Source: Lachnospiraceae bacterium UBA7086
GTDB lineage: Bacteria > Bacillota > Clostridia > Lachnospirales > Lachnospiraceae
Length of the DNA: 31,375 nucleotides
Reading direction: 5' to 3'
NCBI GenBank assembly: GCA_002492525.1
Contig: DKZA01000015.1
Coordinates: 12,019 to 43,393 of the forward strand
Notes under the pieces: generated by a model
What the model was told of the DNA's origin: nothing
Databases searched by the model: none
What the model saw: the letters and a program-made list of their open reading frames with translations, nothing else
Position numbers and translations under genes: made by a program
Part shown: positions 9,645 to 16,724 of the stretch, piece after piece
Layout of the letters: the number at the start of each line of letters is the position of its first letter
Numbering within the stretch: position 1 is the first letter of the stretch

Positions 9645-9699
9645 GTTCCAACCATGCCTGCAGGCAATCCAGCCCTACCGATTAAGCCACATCCACAGT

Positions 9700-9734
9700 A
9701 AAACCCGGCAGTTACTTACCTACTTCCGGGTTTT
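9700..9734 (-). terminator. Hairpin terminator after degV
   Basis: AAAACCCGG (9700-9708) and CCGGGTTTT (9726-9734) pair perfectly over nine bases around a 17-base loop. On the minus strand the hairpin follows the DegV stop by eight bases and ends in TTTT. The T-run is short, so termination may be partial, but it separates degV from miaB. The structure is nearly symmetrical, though nothing converges on it from the left. Confidence 0.65.
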
Positions 9735-9741
9735 AGGTTCT

Positions 9742-10614
9742 CTATATTGTTCCTATTTTCTTACAACATGCTACTGCCAGCGCCCCCGGCCCGATATGAC
9801 AGGCCACACTTAAGGACAACGGATCCATATGCACATCAAATCCAGGAAATGCCTCCATAACCTCTTTTTTTAACTGCTCAGCTGCCGCCAGATCATAGGT
9901 GTACGCCACCTGTAACCAGATATTATCTGCCGCCGCACCGCCGAATCTCTTTTCCATATCTCCCCGGATAGCGTTGATCATAATGGATTTACCCTGAGAT
10001 ACCGTCCTGGCCTTGGCAAATGCATCCAGCTTGTCTCCCTGTATCTGTAAAACCGGTTTTAGGCGCAGAATCGTTCCCAAAGCAGCTGCCGCCGGCGTGA
10101 TTCTGCCTCCCTTTTTCAAATAATACAAGGTGTCTAACATAATATAAATGCTGGAATTGAATTTATCCTCTTCCAAAAACTGCCGAATAGCCACCGCGTC
10201 CATGCCTTGCTTTACAAGCGCAAGCGCATCCAATGCAGACTGCCTCTGGGTCACAGAAATACGCTGGTTGTTCACCACCTGTACCCTGCCCTCATAATCC
10301 TCGGCAAGCATCATGGCACTCTGACAAGAACCACTTAATCCGCTGGACATGGGAATATGCACGATTTCATCATATTCTTTGAGCACCTCATCCCACAGTT
10401 GTAAGATGGAATCCGGGCTGGGCTGACTGGTGATCACATCCGCCCCGCCTGCCAGTCGTTCATAAAAGGCATCTTGTGTCAGGGTGATATCTTCATAAAA
10501 TGTTTCGTCATCAATCATAAAAGGCATAGGCAGCACATAGAGACCATACTCCTTTGCCTGCGATTGGGTAATGCCACTGTTACTGTCGGTAATCACTGCA
10601 ATTTTCTTTGCCAT
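9742..10614 (-). CDS. DegV family fatty-acid-binding protein (FakB-like)
   Basis: A 290-residue DegV protein. The family binds one fatty acid and presents it to the kinase FakA, which is encoded two genes upstream in this window; FakA-FakB makes acyl-phosphate for phospholipid synthesis from exogenous fatty acids. Visible family motifs are ITDSNSGI near the N-terminus, VITSQPSP near residue 60 and the fatty-acid-headgroup loop PMSSGLSGSCQSA near residue 90. Genomes of this group usually carry several DegV paralogues with different lipid preference, so its ligand cannot be read from sequence. The ribosome binding site is GGGAGAAG, about ten bases ahead of the start. Confidence 0.93.
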   Translation of the reverse strand: MAKKIAVITDSNSGITQSQAKEYGLYVLPMPFMIDDETFYEDITLTQDAFYERLAGGADVITSQPSPDSILQLWDEVLKEYDEIVHIPMSSGLSGSCQSAMMLAEDYEGRVQVVNNQRISVTQRQSALDALALVKQGMDAVAIRQFLEEDKFNSSIYIMLDTLYYLKKGGRITPAAAALGTILRLKPVLQIQGDKLDAFAKARTVSQGKSIMINAIRGDMEKRFGGAAADNIWLQVAYTYDLAAAEQLKKEVMEAFPGFDVHMDPLSLSVACHIGPGALAVACCKKIGTI

Positions 10615-10659
10615 AGAAATTCGCTTCTCCCACTCTCTCTAAAAATATCCTATCTTATA

Positions 10660-10688
10660 ATCTTACTGTCAGATAGTCCTAAAGTCAA
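10660..10688 (-). promoter_or_regulatory. Possible promoter for degV inside the recG 3' end
   Basis: On the minus strand TTGACT (complement of 10683-10688) and TAAGAT (complement of 10660-10665) are separated by 17 bases, matching -35 and -10 at 5/6 and 4/6. The -35 lies in the last codons of recG. It would let degV be transcribed apart from recG. Confidence 0.35.
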
Positions 10689-12714
10689 CCTCCTTTATTG
10701 CATCCCGTGCCAGACTCTCCCGCAAAACCTGATATTCTTTCCCGGACAGTTCCTTATCTTCCGCCAGGATTTTATCTGCCCAGTCACTGGCACGCTGTAG
10801 CAAAGCGGCATCCTGATAAATATCCCCCAATACAAACTTAAGATCTCCGCTCTGTCTGATGCCAAAAAGATCTCCCGGACCGCGCAGGGAAAGATCCTGG
10901 CTAGCAATATAGAAGCCATCATTGGATTCCTTGAGTATCTTCAATCGTTTCATGGTCTCCGGCCGCTCGGATTTGCTGATAAAAATACAGTAAGACTGCT
11001 TGTCGCCGCGCCCCACACGGCCGCGCAGCTGATGCAGCTGCGCCAGTCCGAACCGTTCTGCGTTCTCCACCATCATCACCGTGGCATTGGGCACATTGAT
11101 ACCCACCTCAATTACAGTGGTAGAAACCAGCACATCAATATGATGCGCCGCAAACTCTTCCATGATCCGGTTCTTCTGCGCCGGCTTCATACGACCATGA
11201 AGAGAGGCAATCTGGATGGACTCAGGAAGCGCATGCCGCAGTTTCAGCGTATAAGATCCCACATCCTCCAGTTCCTCCATTTCTCCTTCTTCCACCATGG
11301 GACAGATTACATACACCTGTCTGCCGGCGGCCACTTCCTTTTCTATAAATTTATAGGCAGTCTGACGATAGGAGGTATTCACCACACAATTCTTAATGGG
11401 AAGTCTGTCTGCCGGCAGCTCGTCCAGTACAGAAATATGCAGATCCCCATATAGAATCATAGCCAATGTCCTGGGAATCGGTGTGGCACTCATGACCAGA
11501 ACATGCACAACATTCCCTTTGTGCATCAGATTTTCCCGCTGTCTGACGCCAAAACGGTGTTGCTCATCGGTAATCACCAATGCCAGATTATGATAGGCCA
11601 CTTTCTCCTGAATCAGCGCGTGAGTTCCCAGAACCATATCCGCCTCTCCGCTCTCAATCTGTGCATAGATTTCTTTCCGTTCTCTGGCCGGTGTGGATCC
11701 TGTCAGCAGTACCGGATGAATGGACAGCTGATATTTCTTGATCATTCCCGATAAGGTCTCATAGTGCTGCCTTGCCAGTACTTCCGTAGGCGCCATCATG
11801 GCACCCTGATAGCCGTTCGCTGCACACATAATCAAAGAAAGAAACGCCAGGATTGTCTTACCAGATCCCACATCGCCCTGAATTAGACGGTTCATGGTAT
11901 ACTCCGAAGTCAGATCATCCTGAATCTCTCCCCACACTCTCTGTTGTGCGCCAGTAAGCCGATAAGGCAGTGCCTCGATCAAACGCTCTGTCTGCGCCAC
12001 CTGAATCATAGGATGAGAGTTTTGGGTCTGTTCACTGATATCTCGCATCTTACGGAGCACCAGAATAAAACGAAAGAACTCGTCAAATACCAGTCTCTCC
12101 CTGGCTTTTACCAAAACTTCCCGGCCTGTGGGAAAATGCATCTGCTTCACAGCTTCTTCCAAGGAGCAAAATCCCTGTTCTTTCCGGATACTGTCCGGCA
12201 GCGGATCTGCAGACAGATCCACCAGGGAAACAGCCTGCCGCATGGCCTTCGTGATGGCATTGTTGGTAAGCCCCTTGGTGGTAGAATACAGCGGCTGAAG
12301 GCAATCCAAAAGCTTCCTATACTCCTCCGGCTTATAAATCCTGGCCTGCTCCATCGCATAATGATCGCCCTTTTTCTGCAGTCTTCCCCGAAAAATATAA
12401 GGAATCCCTCTCTTTAGACTATTCTTTAAATAGGGCATATTGAAATAAGTCATATGTACCCGGATGCCTTCACAGACAGCCTGAAAAGTGGTGATACTGA
12501 GCCCTCTTACATGTCTGGTGGCTACATTACCCACGATCTGTCCGTCCACGGCCGCAATTTCCCCCAAAGGCGCCTCATCCGGAGAAACAGGTTTTGCAAA
12601 CTGTTCATAATCCCGGGGATAATAACGCACCAATTCCTCTGTCGTTGTAATATCCAGTTTTTGAAAAAGGGCTGCCGTTTTCTCCCCGACTCCCTTAAGC
12701 GACTTGATGTCCAT
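10669..12714 (-). CDS. recG: ATP-dependent DNA helicase RecG
   Basis: A 681-residue branch-migrating helicase that regresses stalled forks and processes recombination and R-loop structures. An N-terminal wedge/OB domain (about residues 1-160) leads to helicase motif I GDVGSGKT (280-287), motif Ia MMAPTEVLARQH, motif II DEQH (with RFGVRQRENL), motif III SATPIPRT and the C-terminal motif VI QLRGRVGRG. The length is normal. A hairpin terminator at 12741-12789 lies directly upstream, between recG and fakA, so recG may be reached only by read-through or from a weak promoter not identified here. Confidence 0.97.
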   Translation of the reverse strand: MDIKSLKGVGEKTAALFQKLDITTTEELVRYYPRDYEQFAKPVSPDEAPLGEIAAVDGQIVGNVATRHVRGLSITTFQAVCEGIRVHMTYFNMPYLKNSLKRGIPYIFRGRLQKKGDHYAMEQARIYKPEEYRKLLDCLQPLYSTTKGLTNNAITKAMRQAVSLVDLSADPLPDSIRKEQGFCSLEEAVKQMHFPTGREVLVKARERLVFDEFFRFILVLRKMRDISEQTQNSHPMIQVAQTERLIEALPYRLTGAQQRVWGEIQDDLTSEYTMNRLIQGDVGSGKTILAFLSLIMCAANGYQGAMMAPTEVLARQHYETLSGMIKKYQLSIHPVLLTGSTPARERKEIYAQIESGEADMVLGTHALIQEKVAYHNLALVITDEQHRFGVRQRENLMHKGNVVHVLVMSATPIPRTLAMILYGDLHISVLDELPADRLPIKNCVVNTSYRQTAYKFIEKEVAAGRQVYVICPMVEEGEMEELEDVGSYTLKLRHALPESIQIASLHGRMKPAQKNRIMEEFAAHHIDVLVSTTVIEVGINVPNATVMMVENAERFGLAQLHQLRGRVGRGDKQSYCIFISKSERPETMKRLKILKESNDGFYIASQDLSLRGPGDLFGIRQSGDLKFVLGDIYQDAALLQRASDWADKILAEDKELSGKEYQVLRESLARDAIKEVDFRTI

Positions 12715-12740
12715 AGAGAATCCTCATTTCCAGAACCTAT

Positions 12741-12789
12741 TAAAAATCCCTGACAGTAATGCGCTGTGACACGTATTATCGTCAGGGAT
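12741..12789 (-). terminator. Intrinsic terminator between fakA and recG
   Basis: ATCCCTGAC (12746-12754) pairs perfectly with GTCAGGGAT (12781-12789), and on the minus strand the stem is followed by TTTTT (12741-12745 complement). The 26-base loop can form a second imperfect stem (TAAT with ATTA, CG with CG). It lies 16 bases after the fakA stop. This is the best intrinsic terminator in the left half of the window. Confidence 0.8.
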
Positions 12790-12805
12790 ATAAGCGAACA
12801 TCAAT

Positions 12806-14491
12806 CTATTCTGCCGATACGATATAATAATAGATTGGCTGGCCGCCATACTGTAACTCGATATCACAATCCGGGAATTTCTCTTCAATCTGTCCCCGCA
12901 GCTTCTCGGCATCTTCTTCCGTGATCTCTGCACCGTAATAAATACTGATCAGCTCCATCTCCTCCGTCACCATGGATTCCACCATGTTAAGAGTAACACT
13001 GGAGATTGCCGTACCCACAGAGAGTATTCCTTTATCGCCAAGCCCCATGAAATCGCCCTGTCTGATCTCCTGTCCGTCAATATTGGTATCTCTTACCGCA
13101 TAGGTGACCTGCCCGGTAGCCACGCCCTTCATCTCTTCCATCATGGCGGCTGTATTTTCTTCCACCGAAAGATCCGGCACATAATTGATCACTGCCGTGA
13201 TTCCCTGCGGCACCGTCTTGGTGGGAATGACCACAATATCCTTATCCTTCACAAGCGACTGGGCCTGGTTGGCCGCCAAAATAATGTTCTTGTTGTTAGG
13301 CAGAATAAAAACATGGTCCGCGTTCACCTTATCGATGGCATTTAACATATCCTCCGTACTGGGGTTCATGGTCTGACCACCCTCGATAATATAGTCCACA
13401 CCCAGGCCCTTAAAGATTTCCCCGATGCCTTCACCCACGGATACTGCAATGAATCCAACTTCTTTCTTCGGGCCGGGCAGATCATCCTCTTCCGGCTTGG
13501 GTTCATCTTTCTGAGACAGTTTAAATAATTTCTCCTGATGCTCTAACCGCATATTGTCAATCTTCATATTAGACAGTGCACCATATTTCAACGCCTTCTG
13601 GATTGCCAGACCTGGATCGTTGGTATGTACGTGCACCTTTACCACATCCTCGTCTGCCACTACTACGATGGAATCACCGATAGACTCCAGATACGCCTTG
13701 AAATCCATCTCTGTCTTAATATTAAACACCTTGTTCAGCATAATGATGAACTCGGTACAGTAACCAAACTTAATCTCCGCATTAGCCTGGGCCTCAAAAT
13801 TAGGCGCCCCGGATTTGGACGTGGCTGTTGTACTTGTCTTGTCAAGAGTCAGATCAATCTCCTTACCAAGATAAGCGTCATAAGCGCCCTTTAATACCTG
13901 CATCAGTCCTTGACCGCCAGAGTCAACAACTCCTGCCTGCTTTAATACCGGTAACAGTTCCGGCGTCTGCTCCAGAACCTCATCCGCATGGGCAATTACC
14001 TGAGATAAAAATTCTGCAAGATCTGTAACCCCCGCATCCGCCAATTCTCTTGCCTTCATGGCACCGCCCTTAGCAACGGTAAGAATAGTACCCTCTTTGG
14101 GCTTCATAACTGCCTTATATGCCGTCTCCACCGCCTTTTCAAACGCCGACGCCAACACAGGAATCGTAATCTCCTGACAATCCTTTACCCCTTTGGTAAA
14201 GCCTCGAAACAGCTGGGATAAAATAACACCGGAATTTCCCCTTGCGCCACGCAGGGAACCGGAAGAAATAGCCTTGCACAAGGATACCATGTCAATATCG
14301 CCCATATCATAAAGCGCCGAAACCTCTCTGGCCGCAGACATGATCGTTAATGTCATATTGGTACCCGTATCGCCGTCCGGCACCGGAAAAACATTCAATT
14401 CATTGATCCACTCTTTTTTGCTCTCAAGATTCTTGGCCCCTGCCAGGAACATTTTCGCCATCAACTTGGCGTCTATCGTATTTGAATCCAC
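12806..14491 (-). CDS. fakA: Fatty acid kinase catalytic subunit FakA (YloV, DAK2 domain)
   Basis: A 561-residue FakA/YloV protein. FakA phosphorylates a fatty acid held by a DegV/FakB partner, giving acyl-phosphate. The N-terminal DhaL-type ATP domain shows PDGDTGTNMTLT (residues 38-49), the Asp-rich metal site, and GARGNSGVILSQLFRGF near residue 100. A middle domain and a C-terminal DegV-like region follow. The start is GTG at 14491, with GGAGG about ten bases upstream; an ATG start is not available at the right place. It is 17 bp downstream of the Asp23-family gene, the arrangement also found in B. subtilis (yloU-yloV). Confidence 0.94.
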   Translation of the reverse strand: MDSNTIDAKLMAKMFLAGAKNLESKKEWINELNVFPVPDGDTGTNMTLTIMSAAREVSALYDMGDIDMVSLCKAISSGSLRGARGNSGVILSQLFRGFTKGVKDCQEITIPVLASAFEKAVETAYKAVMKPKEGTILTVAKGGAMKARELADAGVTDLAEFLSQVIAHADEVLEQTPELLPVLKQAGVVDSGGQGLMQVLKGAYDAYLGKEIDLTLDKTSTTATSKSGAPNFEAQANAEIKFGYCTEFIIMLNKVFNIKTEMDFKAYLESIGDSIVVVADEDVVKVHVHTNDPGLAIQKALKYGALSNMKIDNMRLEHQEKLFKLSQKDEPKPEEDDLPGPKKEVGFIAVSVGEGIGEIFKGLGVDYIIEGGQTMNPSTEDMLNAIDKVNADHVFILPNNKNIILAANQAQSLVKDKDIVVIPTKTVPQGITAVINYVPDLSVEENTAAMMEEMKGVATGQVTYAVRDTNIDGQEIRQGDFMGLGDKGILSVGTAISSVTLNMVESMVTEEMELISIYYGAEITEEDAEKLRGQIEEKFPDCDIELQYGGQPIYYYIVSAE

Positions 14492-14508
14492 CTTATTTGA
14501 TCCTCCCT

Positions 14509-14868
14509 CTAGTCAATCACTTTCACACCTTCTACGAAGATATTGATTTTTTCTATCTCAATCCCGGTAAACTCTTCCACCTTGTATTTGACACTGTCGA
14601 TCAGATTATCGGCCACCGCTAAAATACTCACGCCGTAAGAAACGATAATATGAAAGTTAAGCGTCAGTTTGTTATTGTTTAAAAGCACCTGGATTCCCCG
14701 GGTCATGCTGTCTTTTTTCAGTAATTTAACCAGACCGTCCTTGACACTCATACTGGCCATACCGACCACACCGAAGCACTCCATCGCCACAGTACCCGCA
14801 TACTGGGCTATCACTTCCTGATCAATAGAAATATTCCCCATGTGGGTGTCCATCGAAGAGACTTTCAT
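14509..14868 (-). CDS. Asp23/Gls24 family protein (YloU-like)
   Basis: A 119-residue Asp23/Gls24-family protein with the typical opening GNISIDQEVIAQYAGTVAMECFGVVGM and a C-terminal domain of alternating beta strands (LNFHIIVSYGVSI). Family members sit at the cell envelope or are linked to envelope stress; YloU itself has no defined function. The start at 14868 has a near-perfect AAGGAGGTAATCT. An ATTATA at 14904-14909 (TATAAT on the minus strand) is a likely -10, but the -35 region is poor. It leads the fakA gene. Confidence 0.88.
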   Translation of the reverse strand: MKVSSMDTHMGNISIDQEVIAQYAGTVAMECFGVVGMASMSVKDGLVKLLKKDSMTRGIQVLLNNNKLTLNFHIIVSYGVSILAVADNLIDSVKYKVEEFTGIEIEKINIFVEGVKVID

Positions 14869-14994
14869 AGATTACCTCCTTATTATTCTAAACATATATT
14901 GCTATTATAACCCGATATACCAAAAAATGAAACAAAAAATATACTATAATTTACCACCGGCATAAATTTTATACCCAAAATATGTAATTAATAC
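14869..14994. promoter_or_regulatory. AT-rich divergent intergenic region, asp23-like / rpmB
   Basis: The gap between the leftward asp23-like gene and rightward rpmB is about 260 bp. Its left half is strongly AT-rich and holds the asp23 ribosome binding site and a TATAAT-like -10 (complement of 14904-14909). No further gene was found here on either strand. Confidence 0.4.
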
Positions 14995-15023
14995 TTGCAA
15001 AATGCTCTACTTTCTGCTATCAT
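14995..15023 (+). promoter_or_regulatory. Sigma-A promoter of rpmB
   Basis: TTGCAA at 14995-15000 and TATCAT at 15018-15023 are spaced by exactly 17 bases, matching the vegetative consensus at 4/6 and 5/6. Transcription would start near 15030, leaving a leader of about 100 bases before rpmB. Confidence 0.6.
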
Positions 15024-15029
15024 ACAAAT

Positions 15030-15130
15030 GTTGTTTGCGAGATTCGCTTCGCAGAAACAGAGATGACCGGGATGTTTCCTGGCAGAATAAAAGTCGGGAC
15101 TGCCCGATTGTATTGTGAGGAGGTGCAAAG
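15030..15130 (+). promoter_or_regulatory. Structured 5' leader of rpmB
   Basis: The predicted leader holds a truncated copy of the two-hairpin repeat (15033-15053, antisense to rpmB) and two small stems: CCGGGA/TTCCTGG at 15067-15082 and TCGGG/CCCGA at 15094-15107 with an ACTG loop. The ribosome binding site GAGGAGG follows at 15118-15124. Small stems just upstream of a ribosomal protein gene could serve feedback control, but no known leader family was recognised. Confidence 0.3.
15033..15053 (-). repeat. Truncated copy B of the two-hairpin repeat
   Basis: On the minus strand this stretch reads TGCGAAGCGAATCTCGCAAAC and matches the centre of the repeat (the right part of hairpin 1 and the CTCGCAAA linker). 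Hairpin 2 and the T-run are missing. It sits in the leader of rpmB. Confidence 0.6.
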
Positions 15131-15316
15131 ATGGCTAAATGTGATATTTGTGGTAAAGGCGCTCATTTCGGAAATAACGTAAGCCATTCTCATAGAAGAT
15201 CTAACAGGATTTGGAAATCCAACATTCAGAATGTGAAATGTAAAGTGAATGGCGTCAGCAAAAAGCTGCATGTATGTACACGCTGCTTAAGATCTGGCAA
15301 AGTAGAGCGCGCTTAA
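15131..15316 (+). CDS. rpmB: 50S ribosomal protein L28
   Basis: A 61-residue L28. It keeps the zinc-ribbon type cysteines: CDIC at residues 4-7, C36 and the CTRC pair at 48-51. The basic core HSHRRSNRIWKSNIQNVK is characteristic. It is a component of the large ribosomal subunit near the E site. The ribosome binding site GAGGAGG is seven bases ahead of the ATG. It stands alone between a clear promoter and a clear terminator, opposite in direction to both neighbours. Confidence 0.98.
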   Translation: MAKCDICGKGAHFGNNVSHSHRRSNRIWKSNIQNVKCKVNGVSKKLHVCTRCLRSGKVERA

Positions 15317-15343
15317 TCTTTGAAATTTGATCGTAAATGTATG

Positions 15344-15380
15344 AAAGACCAATCCCGACGGACTGGTCTTTTCTTAATTC
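15344..15380 (+). terminator. Intrinsic terminator of rpmB
   Basis: AAAGACCA (15344-15351) pairs with TGGTCTTT (15364-15371); TCC and GGA extend the stem after one mismatch, leaving a CGAC loop. The run TTTTCTT follows. It lies 28 bases after the rpmB stop. Confidence 0.85.
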
Positions 15381-15394
15381 TTAATTACTTATGC

Positions 15395-15457
15395 TTATCC
15401 CCGAGGCTGCAAAGCAGTCCTCGCAAAGTTATTTGCGAAGCAAATTACTTTTTTTAT
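15395..15457 (+). repeat. Two-hairpin intergenic repeat, copy C
   Basis: On the plus strand it begins TTATCCCCGAG, forms hairpin 1 (CTGC-AAA-GCAG), runs through CTCGCAAAGTT, and forms hairpin 2 with a GAA cap and a T-T mismatch before a T7 run. The T-run supplies the TAA stop (complement of 15454-15456) of the J-domain gene read on the other strand. It also follows the rpmB terminator and may be a second, bidirectional barrier between the convergent genes. Confidence 0.85.
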
Positions 15458-15993
15458 GCTTCTTTGAAGCCTTCATACTCTCTCTTCAGATTTTCATACT
15501 CTCTATTGATTCTCTGAATCATCTGCGTGTCTCCCGACAGGTTGTCCGGATGAAAAATTTTAGTCAGATCCTTATATCGTTTCTTCAACGCCAACGGATT
15601 TTTAACTCCATGGAAAAAAACCGATACCTCAGGTACGCCATCGTATACGCTGTGCTCTTCCAACAATTCCTTTTCCGCAGAAAGCCTTGCCCACTCTTTA
15701 TCGAGACGTCTTCTGTCAATATCAAGCTGCTGGAATCCATTCTGTAAAATCTCCAGTTTCTTTGCAAAAAACTGACTGTCCTCTTTGAGCCGCTGCTGTT
15801 CACTGGAAATCTTGTGGTTTAATACTTTCATTTCTTCCTGAAACTGCACTTTTTCCTGTATAAACTTTTCCTCCATCTGCTCTAACTCTTTCGCAGCTGT
15901 AGCAAGGCGAATGTTCTCCCGGAAAAGCCAGGCCTTCAACGCCTGCAGCTCATCCTCGGAACCGTGCACCAGTATTTCTTCAAATTTTTCCAT
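15454..15993 (-). CDS. J-domain protein with N-terminal coiled coil
   Basis: A 179-residue protein. Residues 30-115 are rich in Glu, Lys, Gln and Leu with heptad spacing and should form a coiled coil. The C-terminal 50 residues are DnaJ-like: ALKKRYKDLTKIFHPDNLSGD, with the HPD triad at 148-150, then INREYENLKREYE. J-domains stimulate the ATPase of DnaK-type Hsp70; here the client or location would be set by the coiled coil, which is unassigned. The start has AAGGAG four bases upstream and lies 27 bp after a 46-residue membrane protein gene, likely in one transcript. The stop codon is formed in the T-run of repeat copy C. Confidence 0.8.
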   Translation of the reverse strand: MEKFEEILVHGSEDELQALKAWLFRENIRLATAAKELEQMEEKFIQEKVQFQEEMKVLNHKISSEQQRLKEDSQFFAKKLEILQNGFQQLDIDRRRLDKEWARLSAEKELLEEHSVYDGVPEVSVFFHGVKNPLALKKRYKDLTKIFHPDNLSGDTQMIQRINREYENLKREYEGFKEA

Positions 15994-16020
15994 AGTACTC
16001 CTTATGGCATCTGTCAGCCA

Positions 16021-16161
16021 TCAATCACAACAAAAAAAATTGTACCCGATCAGCATAAGCAAAACAATCAGCACAAGCCCTACGAAACGATTGGTCAAAA
16101 AAAGCATGACTAACATTCCACAAGCGACACAAAGCGACACAAAACCGATCATTTTCTTCAT
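16021..16161 (-). CDS. 46-residue membrane miniprotein
   Basis: A short frame read on the minus strand, ATG at 16161 and TGA at 16021-16023. The product begins MKKMIGFVSLCVACGM, has hydrophobic stretches at about residues 5-22 and 27-41, a short polar FLTNRF turn between them, and ends YNFFCCD with two cysteines. This is a two-helix hairpin membrane miniprotein. An AGGG lies about ten bases upstream, which is weak. It is placed directly before the J-domain gene. The function is unknown. Support comes from start, stop, composition and position, not from a recognised family. Confidence 0.55.
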   Translation of the reverse strand: MKKMIGFVSLCVACGMLVMLFLTNRFVGLVLIVLLMLIGYNFFCCD

Positions 16162-16242
16162 ATGCTGTTATCCCTGTTTATTATCTTACTTATACTATAT
16201 GACCCTGCGCCGGAAATGATTCTAAAGACAGGTTTCCCTTAT

Positions 16243-16274
16243 TTATCCGAGTTTGCGAAGCAAATTTACGTTTT
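16243..16274 (+). repeat. Deletion form of the repeat, copy D1
   Basis: It starts TTATCCGAG like a full copy, contains one TTTGC-GAA-GCAAA hairpin and then TTTACGTTTT. This is what remains if the segment between the two similar hairpins of a full unit is lost. It sits 12 bases upstream of the full copy D2. Confidence 0.75.
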
Positions 16275-16277
16275 GAA

Positions 16278-16333
16278 CCGAGTTTGCGAAGCAAATCTCG
16301 TAAAGTTAATTTGCGAAGCAAATTTACTTTTTT
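16278..16333 (+). repeat. Two-hairpin intergenic repeat, copy D2
   Basis: A full unit: CCGAG, hairpin 1 (TTGC-GAA-GCAA closed by GAG/CTC), CGTAAAGTT, hairpin 2 (AATTTGC-GAA-GCAAATT with the T-T mismatch and AAAGT/ACTTT), and a T-run. The T-run abuts the stop codon of gerW (complement of 16332-16334), which is read on the other strand. Confidence 0.85.
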
Positions 16334-16724
16334 ACTTGTCCTGCTGAGGAAATGCAATATCCACCGCCGCATCGTCCTCGATCATCTCTTCTTTCGGTGC
16401 CGTGAATTTTTCCACAATATCCGGAATCATATCAAGTACCTTGGTAACCGTATCCTGATTCTTGATATTCACCAGTTTGGTGGAACCGTTCTTGATCACC
16501 AATACAGCACTGGGCGTCATCTTCGCAGAAAAACCGCCGCCCCCGCCGTTTTTCTTATCACTGGCGCTGGCGCCTGCCCCCACGCCGAAACTGACGTCTA
16601 CCAAAGGTAAAATGATCGTATCTCCAATCTGGGTGGCATCCCCTACCACTGTCTTGGTACCAAGTACAGCATTCATTCCTTTCATCAGAGAATCTATCAC
16701 ACCTGTAAAATTATTTTCTGCCAT
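16332..16724 (-). CDS. ytfJ: GerW family sporulation protein (YtfJ)
   Basis: A 130-residue GerW/YtfJ-family protein. The family is conserved in endospore formers; in B. subtilis YtfJ is made in the forespore and affects germination. The opening LMKGMNAVLGTKTVVGDATQIGDTIILPLVDVSFGVGAG, the KKNGGGGGFSAK Gly-rich loop near residues 58-68 and the SAVLVIKNG motif are typical. Its ATG overlaps the stop of the upstream DUF2953 gene by one base (TAATG); the same pair (ytfI-ytfJ) is found in Bacillus. The last codons border repeat copy D2. Confidence 0.93.
   Translation of the reverse strand: MAENNFTGVIDSLMKGMNAVLGTKTVVGDATQIGDTIILPLVDVSFGVGAGASASDKKNGGGGGFSAKMTPSAVLVIKNGSTKLVNIKNQDTVTKVLDMIPDIVEKFTAPKEEMIEDDAAVDIAFPQQDK

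Noticed and set aside
11944..12417. A 157-codon plus-strand open frame
   Set aside because: Antisense to recG, His/Leu/Arg-rich composition typical of a shadow frame.
16180..16215. Sigma-E or sigma-K type promoter (CATATAGTA on the minus strand) for the 46-residue gene
   Set aside because: The -10 form fits, but no acceptable -35 is found at the proper distance.
16243..16333. CRISPR-like repeats
   Set aside because: Two unequal units with no regular spacer, no leader and no cas genes; the other copies are dispersed singly.
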